This document shows, piece after piece, positions 10,425 through 22,600 of a stretch of DNA of 64,000 bases (the first letter of the stretch is position 1; every line of letters starts with the position of its first letter). Source of the DNA: Centrapalus pauciflorus (lineage: Eukaryota > Streptophyta > Magnoliopsida > Asterales > Asteraceae); NCBI GenBank assembly GCA_020465985.1, contig JAANYP010004792.1:1-64000 (forward strand), written 5' to 3'. The notes beneath the pieces were generated by a model. That model was not told the DNA's origin. It saw nothing but the letters and a program-made list of their open reading frames with translations, and ran no database searches. A program made the translations under genes and the position numbers.

Positions 10425-11880
10425 TTACTCTGGGTTGCGCATTCCATTCAGTTGAATTAAATACTCAAACCGTGACTTATCAAACGCTTTGGTAAATAAA
10501 TCTGCATTATTATCTTCTGTTGCCACCTTTACCAGTTTGATTAAGTTCTTTTCAGCACAATCACGAATAAAATGATGCCTTATGTCTATGTGCTTTGTTT
10601 TACTGTGTTTAACTGGATTATTAGTTATAGCAATTGTAGATTGATTGTTTATCCTAATAGGAGTTTGAGTGTAAGCCAAACCGTAATCCCGCAAATTGTT
10701 GTTGTATCCACATATACGTGAGCATGCAACTACCAGCGCTAGCAACATACTCGGCCTCGCACGTGACTGGATACCGACTGTTTGTTTCTTGCATTGCCAG
10801 GATACCAATCTCTCTCCTTAGGAACTGCCAACTCCAGTTGTAAAGATTTGCGCGTCAAGCTTGCCTCCGAGTCAGAATCCGTGCAACGCTTCCAAAACTC
10901 TAGTCTCCCTCCGCGTGATACCCAAAAGGTCCCAGCTTCGTTTCGACTTGAGTATCGTAGAATCCGCTTCACAGCTTTCATAATCATTCCTTCCGGATCG
11001 CTTGAAACCTCAGCCAATATACAACACAGCAAACTTATGTCAGGTCCTTGACGCAGTTAATACATACGTGACCCAATCATGGCCCGATATAAAGTCGGAT
11101 CCACATCGGTATCACTTTCAGTACCCGGCCCGAGATTGTGATTCACTTGAATCGGCGTGCTGAAGTGGGCAGTCAACTTAGTTCCCTCCATTCCAAACCG
11201 TTCTAATATGTCATAGACGTACTTAGTTTGATGGATAAACATCCCTTCCTTCTTTTGGTCAACTTGTAACCCTAAAAAGAAATTCAACTCCCCATAGCAC
11301 TCATCTCGAACTTAGACTTCATCACCTTCTCGAAATCTTTGCACATTTGTTCGTCTAATGATCCAAAAATGATATCATCGACGTACACTTGTACCAAGAT
11401 AAAGTGTTCTCCCTTCCTCTTCACAAATAGAGTACTATCTATCCTACCCCTTTCAAAACCGTTTTCTAAAAGATGGTTGGATAAAGTCTCATACCACGCC
11501 CTAGGTGCCTGATGTAATCCATAAAGAGCTTTATCTAAGCGATATACTCTATCAGGATATTTAGGATCTGTAAATCCGGGCGGTTGTTCTACATACACCA
11601 ACTCCTTCACTTTCCCATACAGGAAAGCACTCTTAACATCTAATTGATATACCTTAAAGCCCTTGAAGGAGGCAAAAGCTAAAAACAACCTAATTGCTTC
11701 TAACCTTGCTACAGGTGCAAACACTTCGTTGTAATCGATTCCTTCCTCTTGGTTGAAACCCTTTACAACTAATCTCGCCTTGTTGCGCGTGACTATACCC
11801 CGATCGTCTCTTTTGCACTTAAAACCCATTTGGTTCCTATTGCAATCTCCCCTCGAGGTAACGGAACTAACTCCCACACT
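10425..11880 (-). pseudogene. pol: Reverse transcriptase and RNase H of element B (broken)
   Basis: RT lies at about 11880-11284 with Copia hallmarks: KARLVVKGFNQ, VYQLDVKSAFLYG, LYGLHQAPRAWY and the catalytic box YVDDIIFG (codons 11385-11374), all intact. The thumb continues in another frame (11287-11057). RNase H (about 11032-10425) is badly shifted in its first half, while the C-terminal KTKHIDIRHHFIRD and ADLFTKAF motifs are readable (10650-10480). At least three frameshifts (near 11285, 11050 and 10800). RT would copy element RNA in the particle; this copy cannot make a full enzyme. Confidence 0.88.
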
Positions 11881-13570
11881 TCTAGTTTCCTAAACTGTGA
11901 AAGTTCTTCCTGCATCGCTTCAACCCAGGAGTTATCCTTAAGTGCCATTTGCACATTCTTAGGCTCTACTTGCGATATGAAACATGAATAAAGACATGTG
12001 TGATATGCCTCGGAGTCGTTTATCATCGACAACAACACGGTGTTGTTATTTACACTACTCCGAGTCATCACACCCTCGTTAGGATTTCCTATGATGCTTT
12101 CTATTGGATGGTTCTTGTTAATCCTAGAGGTCTCTATTTCATCAACTCTTAGATTATCTCCTAAGTTGGATCCTATTTCACCTAAAGGGGGAACAGGCTC
12201 AGCTTCTACATTTTCCTCCTCACGGACGTTTTCCTCAGGGTTAGAACTTGAAGCTTGAGTCTGATTCTCAGTGTTAGGTGTCTCTTGATCAGCAACTTCT
12301 GGAGATCCATCTACAGTCGCAGTAGGCTCGGATGTAGATTCGAACGTGGTCCTTGGAAAGATTTGGCCATCGTCGTTCAGATGCAACGTCGCCATGTCCT
12401 TCTCGATTGTACCTGCATTATCATCCAGAGGAATGTTAAATGACTCAAATAACTTATCATAGTCAAATATCCATTCCGGACCAGTTTGGGGTTCATGTGT
12501 ATAACTTGTGACTTCAATGTTATACACAATCTCCACAGTACCAGCTGTTTTGTTAAACACCCGTTTGTTTTGTGAGTTTGGCACATAACCTAGGAAGTAT
12601 CCTTCGTCAGCCTTTTCACCAAACTTCAGTTGATGTTTTGTTCTTAAAAGTGTGCATGGTACTCCAAACGGTTCGAATCCAGTTAAGTTAGGTGGCCGTT
12701 TATTCAAAATTTCATAGCATGTTTTGTTCAATGATTTGACTGTAAGGACTCGGTTTAAAATGTGGGACGCGGTATTCACTGCCTCCCCCCAAAACATGGT
12801 AGGAAGCTTTGAATCCGAAAGCATAGTCCTTGCAGCCTCAATCAAAGTTCTATTTTTACGTTCGGCCACCCCATTCTGTTGAGGTTCATATGGTGCACTG
12901 AATTGATGCACTATGCCCTTTGATAGGCAATATACACCAATTACAGTGTTTTTGAATTCAGTTCCATTATCACTACGAATATATTTAACCCTAGTTCCGT
13001 ATGAGTTCTCCACTTGGTCCAAGAACCCGATGAGCCTTGCAGCCGTCTCGTCCTTCGTACCTAAAAAAGAAAACCCAAGAAAAACGTGAGTAATCGTCGG
13101 TGATAACTAAGCAGTACCAACTACCTCAAATACTCCTTTTGTTGATTGGGCCGAAAAGGTCCATGTGCAACAGATCGAATGTTGAGGCTATGGATTTCTG
13201 CTTCTTGGACTTGTGTGTCTTCTTGTGTTGTTTGCCCTTCATGCAAGGTAGACACTTATCCTCGAACTGAAAACTTTTCATGGGCACACCCTGCACCAGT
13301 CCATGCTTCGTAATGTAATTCATCTTCCTCAGGTGCAGGTGAGCCATGCGTCTGTGCCACAGTACGGATTCCATCTCCGAAGCTTTGGATAGTAGACAAA
13401 TTGGCCCCATCGAAGTCTCTGGCTTGTTCATATCCAGCACGTACAAGTCGTTCTTCCTTGGCGCCCGCATCAACACCCATTCTTCAGGAATTTTGAATCC
13501 AGGCTTTAGCACTAACGCCTCAGTGTCAGTAAATAACACCGAGTTCTTCTTATCACAGATTTGAGAGACA
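11793..13570 (-). pseudogene. pol: Integrase of element B with C-terminal linker (broken)
   Basis: The HHCC finger lies around 13330-13210 (HLHLRK...CLPCMKGK), the first core Asp in MDLFGP near 13150, the second in RSDNGTEF near 12965, and the Glu in NGVAERKNRT near 12850, as expected for a DDE integrase. A pol linker rich in Ser/Glu/Asn with a conserved block (PPLGEIGSNLG) follows, then TKW at the RT start. A frameshift near 13020-13130 separates finger and core. Integrase would insert the cDNA in chromatin. No chromodomain is seen, as usual for Copia. Confidence 0.87.
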
Positions 13571-13802
13571 CTAATGAGATTATGAACCAGTTTATCAACG
13601 TGATAAACTTGATCCAAAGTAATCGTCCCATTAGTGACTTCTCCAGTTCCAGTGATATTTCCACCCTTGTTACCCGCGAATGATACAAATCCCCTATTAC
13701 CCCCTTGAAGTCTGTGAGAAGACTTCTTTCTCCCGTCATGTGCCTGGAGCAACCACTGTCGACGAACCACTTGTTGTTTGGACCGGTAGTTATCTCCTGC
13801 AC
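13500..13802 (-). pseudogene. pol: Aspartic protease of element B (frameshifted)
   Basis: The protease signature VDSGCSRHMTG is at about 13763-13731 with catalytic Asp codon 13760-13758. A frameshift near 13700 moves the second half to another frame, where the sequence continues (FAGNKGGNITGTGEV...). A TAA stop near 13818 separates it from gag; at the matching point element C reads through, so the ancestor had one gag-pol frame. It would process the polyprotein. Confidence 0.83.
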
Positions 13803-13817
13803 ATGAAAGAAAATAGG

Positions 13818-16721
13818 TTAGTTATCACGGGGAACCCAAGCCATGACTGACTTGGTAATACCATTCTCGTCCACATACGTGAACTCTTTCAAGTACCCAT
13901 CTCGCCTTTCAGGTGACTTGGGCCTGTGAACTGAATTCTGTTGTGGTGCCGAGTGATTTAAGTTCACTCTCTGCCGTGGTGTAGGCATTTGTTGTGGAGC
14001 TCTGGAATAATTTCTATTATATGCCATTTCTGAGTGTGATCCTTGAGCTCTTACCGGTGCATACTGTCTAACTGGAGTATGTGACCTAACTGGAGTATGT
14101 GACCTGCTAGGTGAGGTGCTCCTATAGACTTGCTGTGGTGCTGACCTAGATTGATTTGTGACACGATTCGGTGAATTTGTCCTAATCACTTCCTTTGGTC
14201 CAACCTTAACCGGTGTGTTTTTCACAACTTGTTTGGGTGCGGCCTGCACAGTTTTCTCGGTAGGTTGAGAACTACTGCTGCTTGCCACACTGGGTGAGGG
14301 CTTAACAGGTGTTGGGTTCACTGTCTTAGGGGCAACATCTGCTTTCCTAAGTGGACAGTGAGAAGCAACATGCCCTTTCTCGTGACATCTAAAGCAAGAC
14401 ATCTTATCCATGGACTTTTTGGTTGTTCCCTTAGATCTAGGTGTCTCACTAGTGTCTACTTCCTTTGGTACATCTACAGTGTCTGTCTCTTCGACCTGGT
14501 CAGCCCATGAAATTTTCTGTTTTCCTGCAGGTGTTTCACTGGAGGAAGACACAAATTTCACTTTCTTGACCTTGACGGTTGAGTCAACCACCTTAGGTGT
14601 ATTATCAACTGTAGACTCAGGTGTCGGTTCAGGTAGGTCCTCTAAGTCTACTGACTTGTCAGTTTTTTCCTGAGGCTGAGGCACATAATTCGCATTGAAA
14701 GGTGGAGGAATTTCGTGAAAACCTAGACCTACAGGCTTCTTAGACTGTCTTTGGGCATCTAAGACTTTTCCTAGGTTTAGGCTCGAATTCCTAAACTTTT
14801 CCAGCTTGCTATTTGCCTCTGCTACCTTAACCTTGGTCTCGGCTAGCTCTATATCCTTGTCCTTAAGACTTTTAGTTAAGGCCTCTACGTGCTCATACAT
14901 TAGTTCTATCCTAACACACTGCTCGCTGAGTTTGTCTTTTAAAACTACCACGTCTTGAGCATCAGCCTTAAGCTTTTCTTTTAAATCTTGCTTTATATCA
15001 TTTAGGCTAGCGTTTTCTATTTTTAAGTTATCATTTTGAGCAGATATGGTTTTATGTGATTCTAAGACTAGATTTAACCTATCATTAGAAGTAGCACACA
15101 AAGCACATAATTCTGAAAATAGAGAATAAGAAAGACTAACCTTAGGTTATCAGATTCCACGTTGGCCATCTGAGCAGCAAACTCCAGCACGGTCTGATCA
15201 TTCGCCTTCTCTACCCACATCGGACTGCTGTCCCGTGTGGTCTGCTCGTCTTCGTCACAACCATTCTCAGTAACTTCAGCCATGAAAGCTCTAGCATTGG
15301 ACTCAGGATGTGAACTCCAGTCATAGGTAACCATCTAGCTGTCTGTCAGAGGTGACATTGGATAGTAGACCCGCTAGATTGGCTTGACCAGATGAGGAAC
15401 TCGGAAGGTATCTTTGTTGGGACTGATTTTGGTACTGTCCTTGATGCTGACTCTGTCCTTGGTATGTCTCTACCTTCGGTCTTTGACACTCCCTGGCGAA
15501 GTTTCCCAATCCCTGACAGTTGTAGCATTTGACCTTAGACTTATCAAATCCTATCCTTTTGTTGTTCATTTGCAGATTCCTCCCAGTTCGCTTGATGAAT
15601 CTTTTTACCCTCTGGGTCACCATGGCCAGTTGCCACTTAAGATCCATTTCCTCTAAGTCATCAGGGTCGACCTGATCGTAATCTTCATCTCATAGAGCTG
15701 GGTCATTGATTTTCCCTTGAACACAATTTCCATAAGCTGCCACAAAGGATGCAAGCAGATTCAAATGTTCTTCTGCTGACTTTGCGCTCATCGGCATCTT
15801 CGAATAGCTCTGACTTGTCGATGCCTGTTGGACTTGAGGTTGCGGTTCTTCCGATCTTCCTAACCCTAAGAACGCGCGATTCAATGAGTCTTCGGACTCT
15901 GGTGGCGATGACGTTTCTCCGGTGAAAAACGCTGTAGCACTCTTCGGTTCAGCTGTCACTGATGATTTAGATGTCTTTCCAAAATACATAGCCGGATTCT
16001 GGACTTGCTCGTAATCAGTCTCAGCCTTAATCATCTCGAAGTGATATGCCCTCAACGTTCCCACAATGTCATCAAGTGATTGAGCATAATATTTGTCCTC
16101 ATTCAGCTTAATCATTGCCACGTACATAGCCCATTTGGCTGGTAGGGCATCAAGAAGCTTGTTGTTCTTGTCAGTGTCCGAATACTCAATTCCATGACTT
16201 TCAAGTTCCGTTATCAGATGATAGAACCTTGTGATAATATCATCCAACTGTTCATCCTTAATTGCCTTGAAAATCGCAAACTGTTGGGTCAACAGCTCTG
16301 TACGCTTTCTACGCACCCGAGGATTACCCTCACACCTTTTCTGGAGAGACTCCCAAAGTTCCTTCGACGTCCTTTGAGTCCGAAATGTGTGCAAAATATC
16401 TTGAGGTAAAGCCATACGGATTATGGAGAAAGCTTTGTTTTCAGCTTCAAATAGTTTCTTGTCATCCTCTTTCATCATCTGATATGACAAGACCTTTTGA
16501 CGGCCTTCAACTTCAGATACTGGCGGAATGTACCCTTCATCTATGCACACCCACATGCGCATATCATCTATGCACACCCACATGCGCATATCATTGAATC
16601 GTACAAAATCTGTAAATCTGTCCTTCCACCAGTAATAGTCCTCAACTTTCATCAGCTTAGGCGGTGCATTTGCCTTCCCAACTTCGTGATCCATCTCAAC
16701 GAATTTCTGAAGATTTGACAT
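13818..16721 (-). pseudogene. gag: Gag of element B, extended with two zinc knuckles (broken)
   Basis: Starts at ATG 16721-16719, about 500 nt after the primer site. N-terminal 250 residues are a UBN2-type capsid region (WW in YYWWKDRF; LLDALP). First knuckle CYNCQGLGNFAREC near 15530-15489, a coiled coil (about 15060-14790), second knuckle CFRCHEKGHVASHC near 14405-14364, then a Pro/Ser/Arg-rich tail with SHTPVR repeats (about 14105-14060). Breaks: an in-frame TGA near 15690, two compensating frameshifts near 15325 and 15110, and a terminal TAA. A 27-bp tandem duplication (16537-16563, 16564-16590) repeats nine residues; element C has one copy. Confidence 0.88.
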
Positions 16722-17222
16722 CTTTTAACTCCTTAGAATCGATGGTCCTTAGAATCGAAGGCTCAGCAGATTCAAATTTCAGCAAAATCGAAGGCTCAGC
16801 AGATTCGAAACAGTACCAGACTCGAAATAAACTCGAAACTACTATAGACTCGAGATCCTATTCGAATGAAGTAACAGATTCGAAACAAAGTAGACTCGAA
16901 ACTCTCTGAAATTGACTCGAAAGGAGCGTATTTAGGTTAGACTCGAGACTAAAGTGAAACCCTAATTACCCCTATAGATTCGAGCGCCACAAACTCGAAA
17001 AACGGCTAACACGTTGATTTTTTGACGTTTTACAGATTAAATCACTATTTTTCAAACGAAAAATAATGATTTCGACCAAAAACGTGAAAAACGACAAAGT
17101 GTTTCCCGAATATGAATTTGCTAAGCTCAAAAACACGTTTTTGAGAGCAAAACCGTCCAACTAGCGTCAAGAGACCTAGAATGTATCTGATGAACACGAA
17201 GAACACCAAGAACACTCCGTAG
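16722..17222 (-). other. 5' leader of element B with motif array
   Basis: Untranslated leader between primer site and gag, without a gene. It holds many ATTCGA/CTCGAAA motifs (16735-16990), the B-type version of the array seen in the spacer and LTR; element C has the GTTCGAA version in the same place (48315-48625). Confidence 0.7.
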
Positions 17223-17234
17223 GCTCTGATACCA
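17223..17234 (-). other. Primer binding site of element B
   Basis: TGGTATCAGAGC on the minus strand, two bases (AG) inside the 5' LTR; matches the initiator tRNA-Met 3' end. Confidence 0.93.
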
Positions 17235-17236
17235 CT

Positions 17237-17881
17237 TGTAAGGTCTACGACTGCAAGATCTATCTAGATGCGGATCCGTGAACGAGTGCGGAATCCTCGT
17301 TGACGGTTAGACGGACAACTCTCAACCAACGGAACACGGAGACTATTAGACGCTGAACGAACGACACACGAATGATCCTACGAACTAATTCTCTCCGAAA
17401 CGGCACTCACCTAGCTGATAAACTCGAGATCGCCCTTTGCTTAATCCCTCACGAATTCTGCAAAAAGTCCCATAATATTTCGAGTCTATCCCTAATTATA
17501 GACCCTGATTCGAGTCTGATGTGGGCCAAACTCGAATCTGGCCCAAAGCCCATTCGAGTCTGTCCATATTGACAGTCTCGAATCTAGCCCATTCGAATCT
17601 AAGGTCTCATTCGAATCTATCTCAGATTCGAATGTATTCCCTTAAGTAATTCGAATCTAGCCAAAATACTTAAACTCTTAAGTGATAAAACTTATGATAT
17701 TACCTTATGATTGATTTTATCTTTGAACTTTATGTTTGAACTTCTTGTAATACGTTACATCAAGTTCAAACATACAAACACTAATAAGCATCAATCATAT
17801 ATAATATATATATAGCAAACACATGCTAAATCACAATGTAAGACCACTTAGACTGCTATCGTCACACGGGATGTACCAACA
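17237..17881 (-). repeat. 5' LTR of element B
   Basis: 645 bp, TG...CA ends, identical to 4498-5142 apart from four C/T differences (T in this copy). The outer end is followed by the TSD TGAAC at 17882-17886. Confidence 0.95.
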
Positions 17882-17886
17882 TGAAC

Positions 17887-18950
17887 TTACAGAATATCAA
17901 CAAACTCTGTAAGAAAGAGTTGGTAACAGGTTTGCCTTCTATAACCTTTGTTAATGATAAACTCTGCACAGCTTGTGAGAAAGGAAAGCAGAGAAAAACT
18001 TTATTTAAATCCAAGCATAATTTTTCTATTAATACTCCTCTCTTCTTAATCCACATGGACTTGTTTGGACCTGTTAGTGTCCTAATTCTAGGAGGTAGAA
18101 GATACACTCTAGTAATGGTTGATGAGTACTCCAGGTTTAGATGGGTGATCTACCTAAAGACCAAAGGAGAGGCTGCTAGAGAAATTATTAGATTATCAAA
18201 AAGATGGAGGTTCTGAACTCTGCTCAAGTCAAGCAGCTTAGAAGTGATCATGGTACTGAATTCAGAAATAGTACTCTTGAGGACTTCTATGAAGAAAGAT
18301 GGATCAAAACTTTTTAGCTGTAAACAAAATGAAGTTGCTGAAAGAAGGAATAGAAATCTCATTGAAGCTGCTAGAACCATGCTGTGTGCATCAGGTTTGC
18401 CTTCATCATTTTGGGCTAAAGCTGTCAACACTGCCTACTTCACTCAAAGCAGATCCTTAGTGCTGAAAAGATTCAACAAAACTCTTTATGAATTAATCAA
18501 AGGGAGAAGGCCAAATATTAGCTATTTCCATATGTTTGGATGTCCCTGCTTCATTCTGAATCAGAGGGACCAGCTGGGAAAATTTGAACCCAAAGCTGAT
18601 GAAGGTATGTTTGTTGGATAATCTGCTATCTCTAAAGCCTACAGATTATACAACTACAAAAGAAAGGTGATAGATGAATCCATCAATGTCACCTTTGAAG
18701 AGTATAGGAATGCCTCCACCAAAGCTGTTCCTGAATCGGTTTCAGGAGAATTCGGCTTTGATGATCTTATGCATTCCGTTAATGAAGAGAAGGACCCAAA
18801 AGCTTCCACTTCACCCAGAGTGGAACTTGTTAACCACAATGGACAAGATGATGATTATGTTGATACACCCTGTGTGAATAAGTGTACTGACATAGTTAAT
18901 ACACCATGTCCAAAACCAATCAATGTTGATTTCCCTGAATCCTCTACTAT
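17887..18950 (+). pseudogene. pol: Integrase of family A element, 3' part (broken)
   Basis: Continues the frame interrupted at 4497: finger Cys pair CTACEKGK near 17967, core Asp in HMDLFGP near 18055, second Asp in RSDHGTEF (18246-18248), Glu in NEVAERRNR (18340-18342). Breaks: a frameshift near 18214, a small deletion just before NEVAE, and a stop near 18620. After an acidic linker the sequence passes at about 18945-18965 directly into non-coding DNA; no trace of RT or RNase H follows. Confidence 0.85.
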
Positions 18951-19508
18951 TGTGTTCCAATTTGTCCAGATTTCACTGAACAACTTGGACAGAACAAGTT
19001 TTACTTGTTCTGTACTTAGCCAGTTTCTGAAAACTTGGACAGCTTGGACATATAAAAGGCTTGATAAAATACATTTTAATCTCAAACCTGTTCTGCTGTA
19101 CAAACTTCCAACTTGCTCACTCTCTCAATTTTTCATACAAGGCATTGTCTTGTAACCTGTTCAGGTATTGAACAGGCTTCACAATGAAACCTGTCCTCCT
19201 CTAGCTGCACAGGTTATATGAACAGCTTGAGGGATGATCAGTTTGTGATGAAACCTGCTCATCACAGGTTTGAACAACAACTTCAAACATCAGTTTTAAT
19301 TACCTTTCTTCATATTTAAGTTACTTAAATTATGTATTTATTTAACTTAATAACTGCGGATAATGTTTGTTAACGTGTGTTAGTAGTTAAAAAGGTCAAG
19401 TGGTCTGACAACTGTTCTGACATGGCAAAGCGTTCCGTATTCTGTTAAAGAACATTTCAAATCAACCGCCCTAACCTTTCTCTCTCTTACTTACTCACAT
19501 TCAAATCC
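18951..19508 (+). other. Spacer between integrase remnant and ORF3 (family A)
   Basis: No gene seen. It repeats AACAGG/CCTGTTC and TTGGACA words like those in the family A LTR U3, and holds a TATAAAAGG at about 19048-19056, so part may be LTR-related or a further promoter. The RT-RNase H segment expected here is absent. Confidence 0.5.
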
Positions 19509-19516
19509 TATAAATA
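19509..19516 (+). promoter_or_regulatory. TATA box of a putative internal ORF3 promoter
   Basis: TATAAATA is followed at about 30 nt by a pyrimidine-rich stretch, then a telo-box AAACCCTAA (19574-19582) and the ORF3 ATG at 19625. This spacing fits a plant promoter with a short 5' leader, suggesting ORF3 is transcribed independently of the LTR. Inferred from sequence only. Confidence 0.55.
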
Positions 19517-19624
19517 CCTCAATCACAGTTTCATCATCATCTTCTTCTCTACTACTTCAATAACTACCTGCTAAAACCCTAAATCGACTAAGTGTCAAGC
19601 ATCATTCATCCTACTACTTTCCAA

Positions 19625-22600
19625 ATGGCTCACCAAAACAACCCCTTACTAGTATTCGCTGGTGACGATGTCCAAAAACATCTTTGTGTCACCACAATTC
19701 TCACACTCAAACCCACAAACTACATAGCCAACCTAACCATTCCCAAAAACTATGTGGTAAAGACTTATGAACAGATGGTGGATTTTCTGTCAGCCCGTCC
19801 CCTGAACTATGCAATGACCGCCTCTCCTGGTGTCATGTACCAGGAGATGCTTTATGAGTTTTGGTACACCTGCTCCTATGATCCTTCAACCAAAACCATC
19901 AGGGGAACAATTCTCAATGGCACTCAATCCATTGAGATAACTACTGCTCTTCTCAAGGAAGATCTTCATCTTCCTGTTGTTGAAAAGTATGACAAACCAC
20001 AGCCTGAGGATGACCAGATGGGCAATCTGCTACGCTTCTGTGGTGTAGCAGATCCAAAAGTGGGAGCTACTTTGTTTAGATGGGATTTGTCTCCAACCTA
20101 CAGTTATCTATTCGCCTCTGTGGTGATGTCCTTATGCTGCAAGGTTGGTTCCTCGATGGATTTTGTGAATTTGAGGAACTTAGTGCAGCAAGAACATCGC
20201 CCTACTACTGTAAGATACGCAAGGTTTCTAAGCCTCATCTTCAAACATGTTTGTGGTGAGCATCTCTACAACTCTCAACCCTTGTTAACTACTGCTGCAT
20301 TCCCTGTCATTGGGAATAGAGTCTTTTACACTCCAGCACTCAACAATGAGCCTCCTCTGTCCACTCCAATGAGGAGGCTACTTGGTTTGGTGAAAGGACC
20401 CTCTACTCAGAAGGTGGATCCAATAGCTGCTACCAACGGAAAATCCAAATCCAGACCCAAACTGGTGAAAAGGGGCTTGCAATCAAGTGAAGCTGAGCCT
20501 GTCCGCAAGAAGGCTAAAACAACTAAGTTTTTCCCATCAGCCTCAGTGGCTGAGGGGGAGCAGGCTACTCACCTTGGTTCATCCGTTAAACCTGAAGCCT
20601 TTGTGGCTGATGCCTCTGTTCAACTGAGACCATGGAACAGGTTAACCCTCTTGTTTCTGACCCAGTCTCACCTTCAGTCCAAACAGAACCCCTCATCACT
20701 TCCCCACAACATCCATCCTCCACATCATCCCTCAAATCCTATAACAGACACAAATCCTTAGCAAAAAAGAGACTATCATCCCAAACTAGTCCCTCTGACC
20801 CCTCCCAACAGGACTCAGTTGAAAAAGAAGCAACCCCTACTGCTTCTCCTATTTTGGGAGAAAGTTCAACACATTTGGAGCAGTCTTCACTCAATAAAGA
20901 GTCCACCCTAAGTTAGCCTAGGCTCTCTGGTTCCTCCCAACAAGAACCAGTTGTACAAAAGGAGACTACCACATCCACTATCCTAGCCTCCGAACAGGCC
21001 GAGGATATTGAAAGACCGGAGTCCACTCCACTCCATACTGAGTCCACACAGTCTCCACCTCATATTTCTTCTACACTATCTGAGTCTCCACGAGGTGCCC
21101 AAGCTGCAGGAACAGACCATCCAGCAGAACAGCCTCAAACTTCTGCCCCTGGTGATGCAGCTGTTTTACACCCAACAGCTGTTGAAGGACCATCAACCCA
21201 GGCTGATGAACCTGAGGGAATACACCATCCATCTGGTGAGGCTGCTCCCCAAGTTCACATTCCATCATCAGGTTTCACCACTGATGATGTTGAAATGCAC
21301 ATACCCTCTCCCCATGAAGAGGTGCCTAAAAACCAAGGTACTACTGAGGGAATCACCCCAAGTCTTGATGAAGGTGCTACAATACCAGCAGCATCTGAAA
21401 GGACACCATCACTTACCACTTCACCTCATGATGCAGCTGCAGCCACTGCTGAAGGTCCCTTTGACCCTTCCAAGTTGGGCCATTTAACATACGCCCAGGC
21501 TATGGAATTACTCTCCAAAGTCTCCCTACCTTCACCTACTGATCCACATACTCCTCAATCCTCACCATCTCCATCACATTTCTCACCTTCTACCCAATCC
21601 AAACAGTCAATCCGTACACTTCCATCCCCCAATGATCTTCCTTTGAAGGATCAGCTGTCCTTGCTGACCAACAAAGTTTGTTCTGTGGAAACCTCTATGA
21701 CATCCCTACCATCTATTATATCATGTCTGCCCAGCTTCAGGGGTTCCTTGATTCATTCAGGACTTCTTTCCCAACCCTTGCTCCCCAAGCTGACCATTCC
21801 TCTCACCTGCTTGCACTCACTGCACAGCTGCAAAAACTATCCTCCACACTATCTTTAATTCTTTCTACCCAACAAGACTCTGTGTCCTCACTGTCAGCTA
21901 TTTCCAAACAGCTGTCAGCTCTCCTTGAAACTTGATCAAACACTCTCCCTTCCACTTTGGCCAACTTAAATACCTTAGTCGTCTCTCTGTCCAATTCTGT
22001 GTCATCAAACTTTGATGATATGAAAGATTCTCTTGAAATAAATCTTGCACAACTTCAAAGTTTGGTGTTAACAGCTTCTGACAGGGAAGCTATTGCTCAG
22101 CTGTCATCCCTTGCTACCTCTCACTCTACCTCTCTTCAAACCTGTGTTACCCAACTTGCAGAGGTTAAGGATAACTTGGCTTTCTTAGTGCACAGCCTTG
22201 TTGGTTCCAAGCCTTATACCAAAACTGCTGCTCGGCCTGTTGGATCCGTTCCTTCAGGCAGACCTGTTGTTGAAGGCTCTATGTCATCTCCTTCAAAGGG
22301 GGAGAAGATATCTGCGTCAAAGACCAAGTCTAAGGGGGAGAAATCTTCATCTCCCTCTAAGGAGAAATCAACATCAGTGGGTCAAGCAGCAGGCCTTTCC
22401 CAAATAGGTCCTGTTGCAGGTGTCTCCAAAATCACTGAAGCTGCTCAGCCTACTCAGGCTGGATCTCCAATCTCTACACCATCTAAGGGGGAGGAATCCA
22501 TTCCTGGGGACAGGCCAAGCAGAAGGAGACATCTGAGTTTAGAACAGACCGAAGAAGAGGAGGAAGAGGAAACTGAAGCTATCAAAGCCACAACAGCTAA

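Larger units (their letters stand above)
4498..17881 (-). mobile_element. Element B: 13.4-kb Copia (Sirevirus-like) retrotransposon, complete structure
   Basis: Complete minus-strand element: 5' LTR 17237-17881, primer site, gag, protease, integrase, RT-RNase H, a 2.2-kb spacer, ORF3, polypurine tract, 3' LTR 4498-5142. Perfect 5-bp target duplications TGAAC flank it (4493-4497 and 17882-17886), and removal restores the host element's integrase frame. The 645-bp LTRs differ at four sites by eye, every one C in the left copy and T in the right copy, implying a recent insertion. Despite this, every ORF has stops or frameshifts. Element C (28947-49407) is a diverged relative. Confidence 0.95.
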
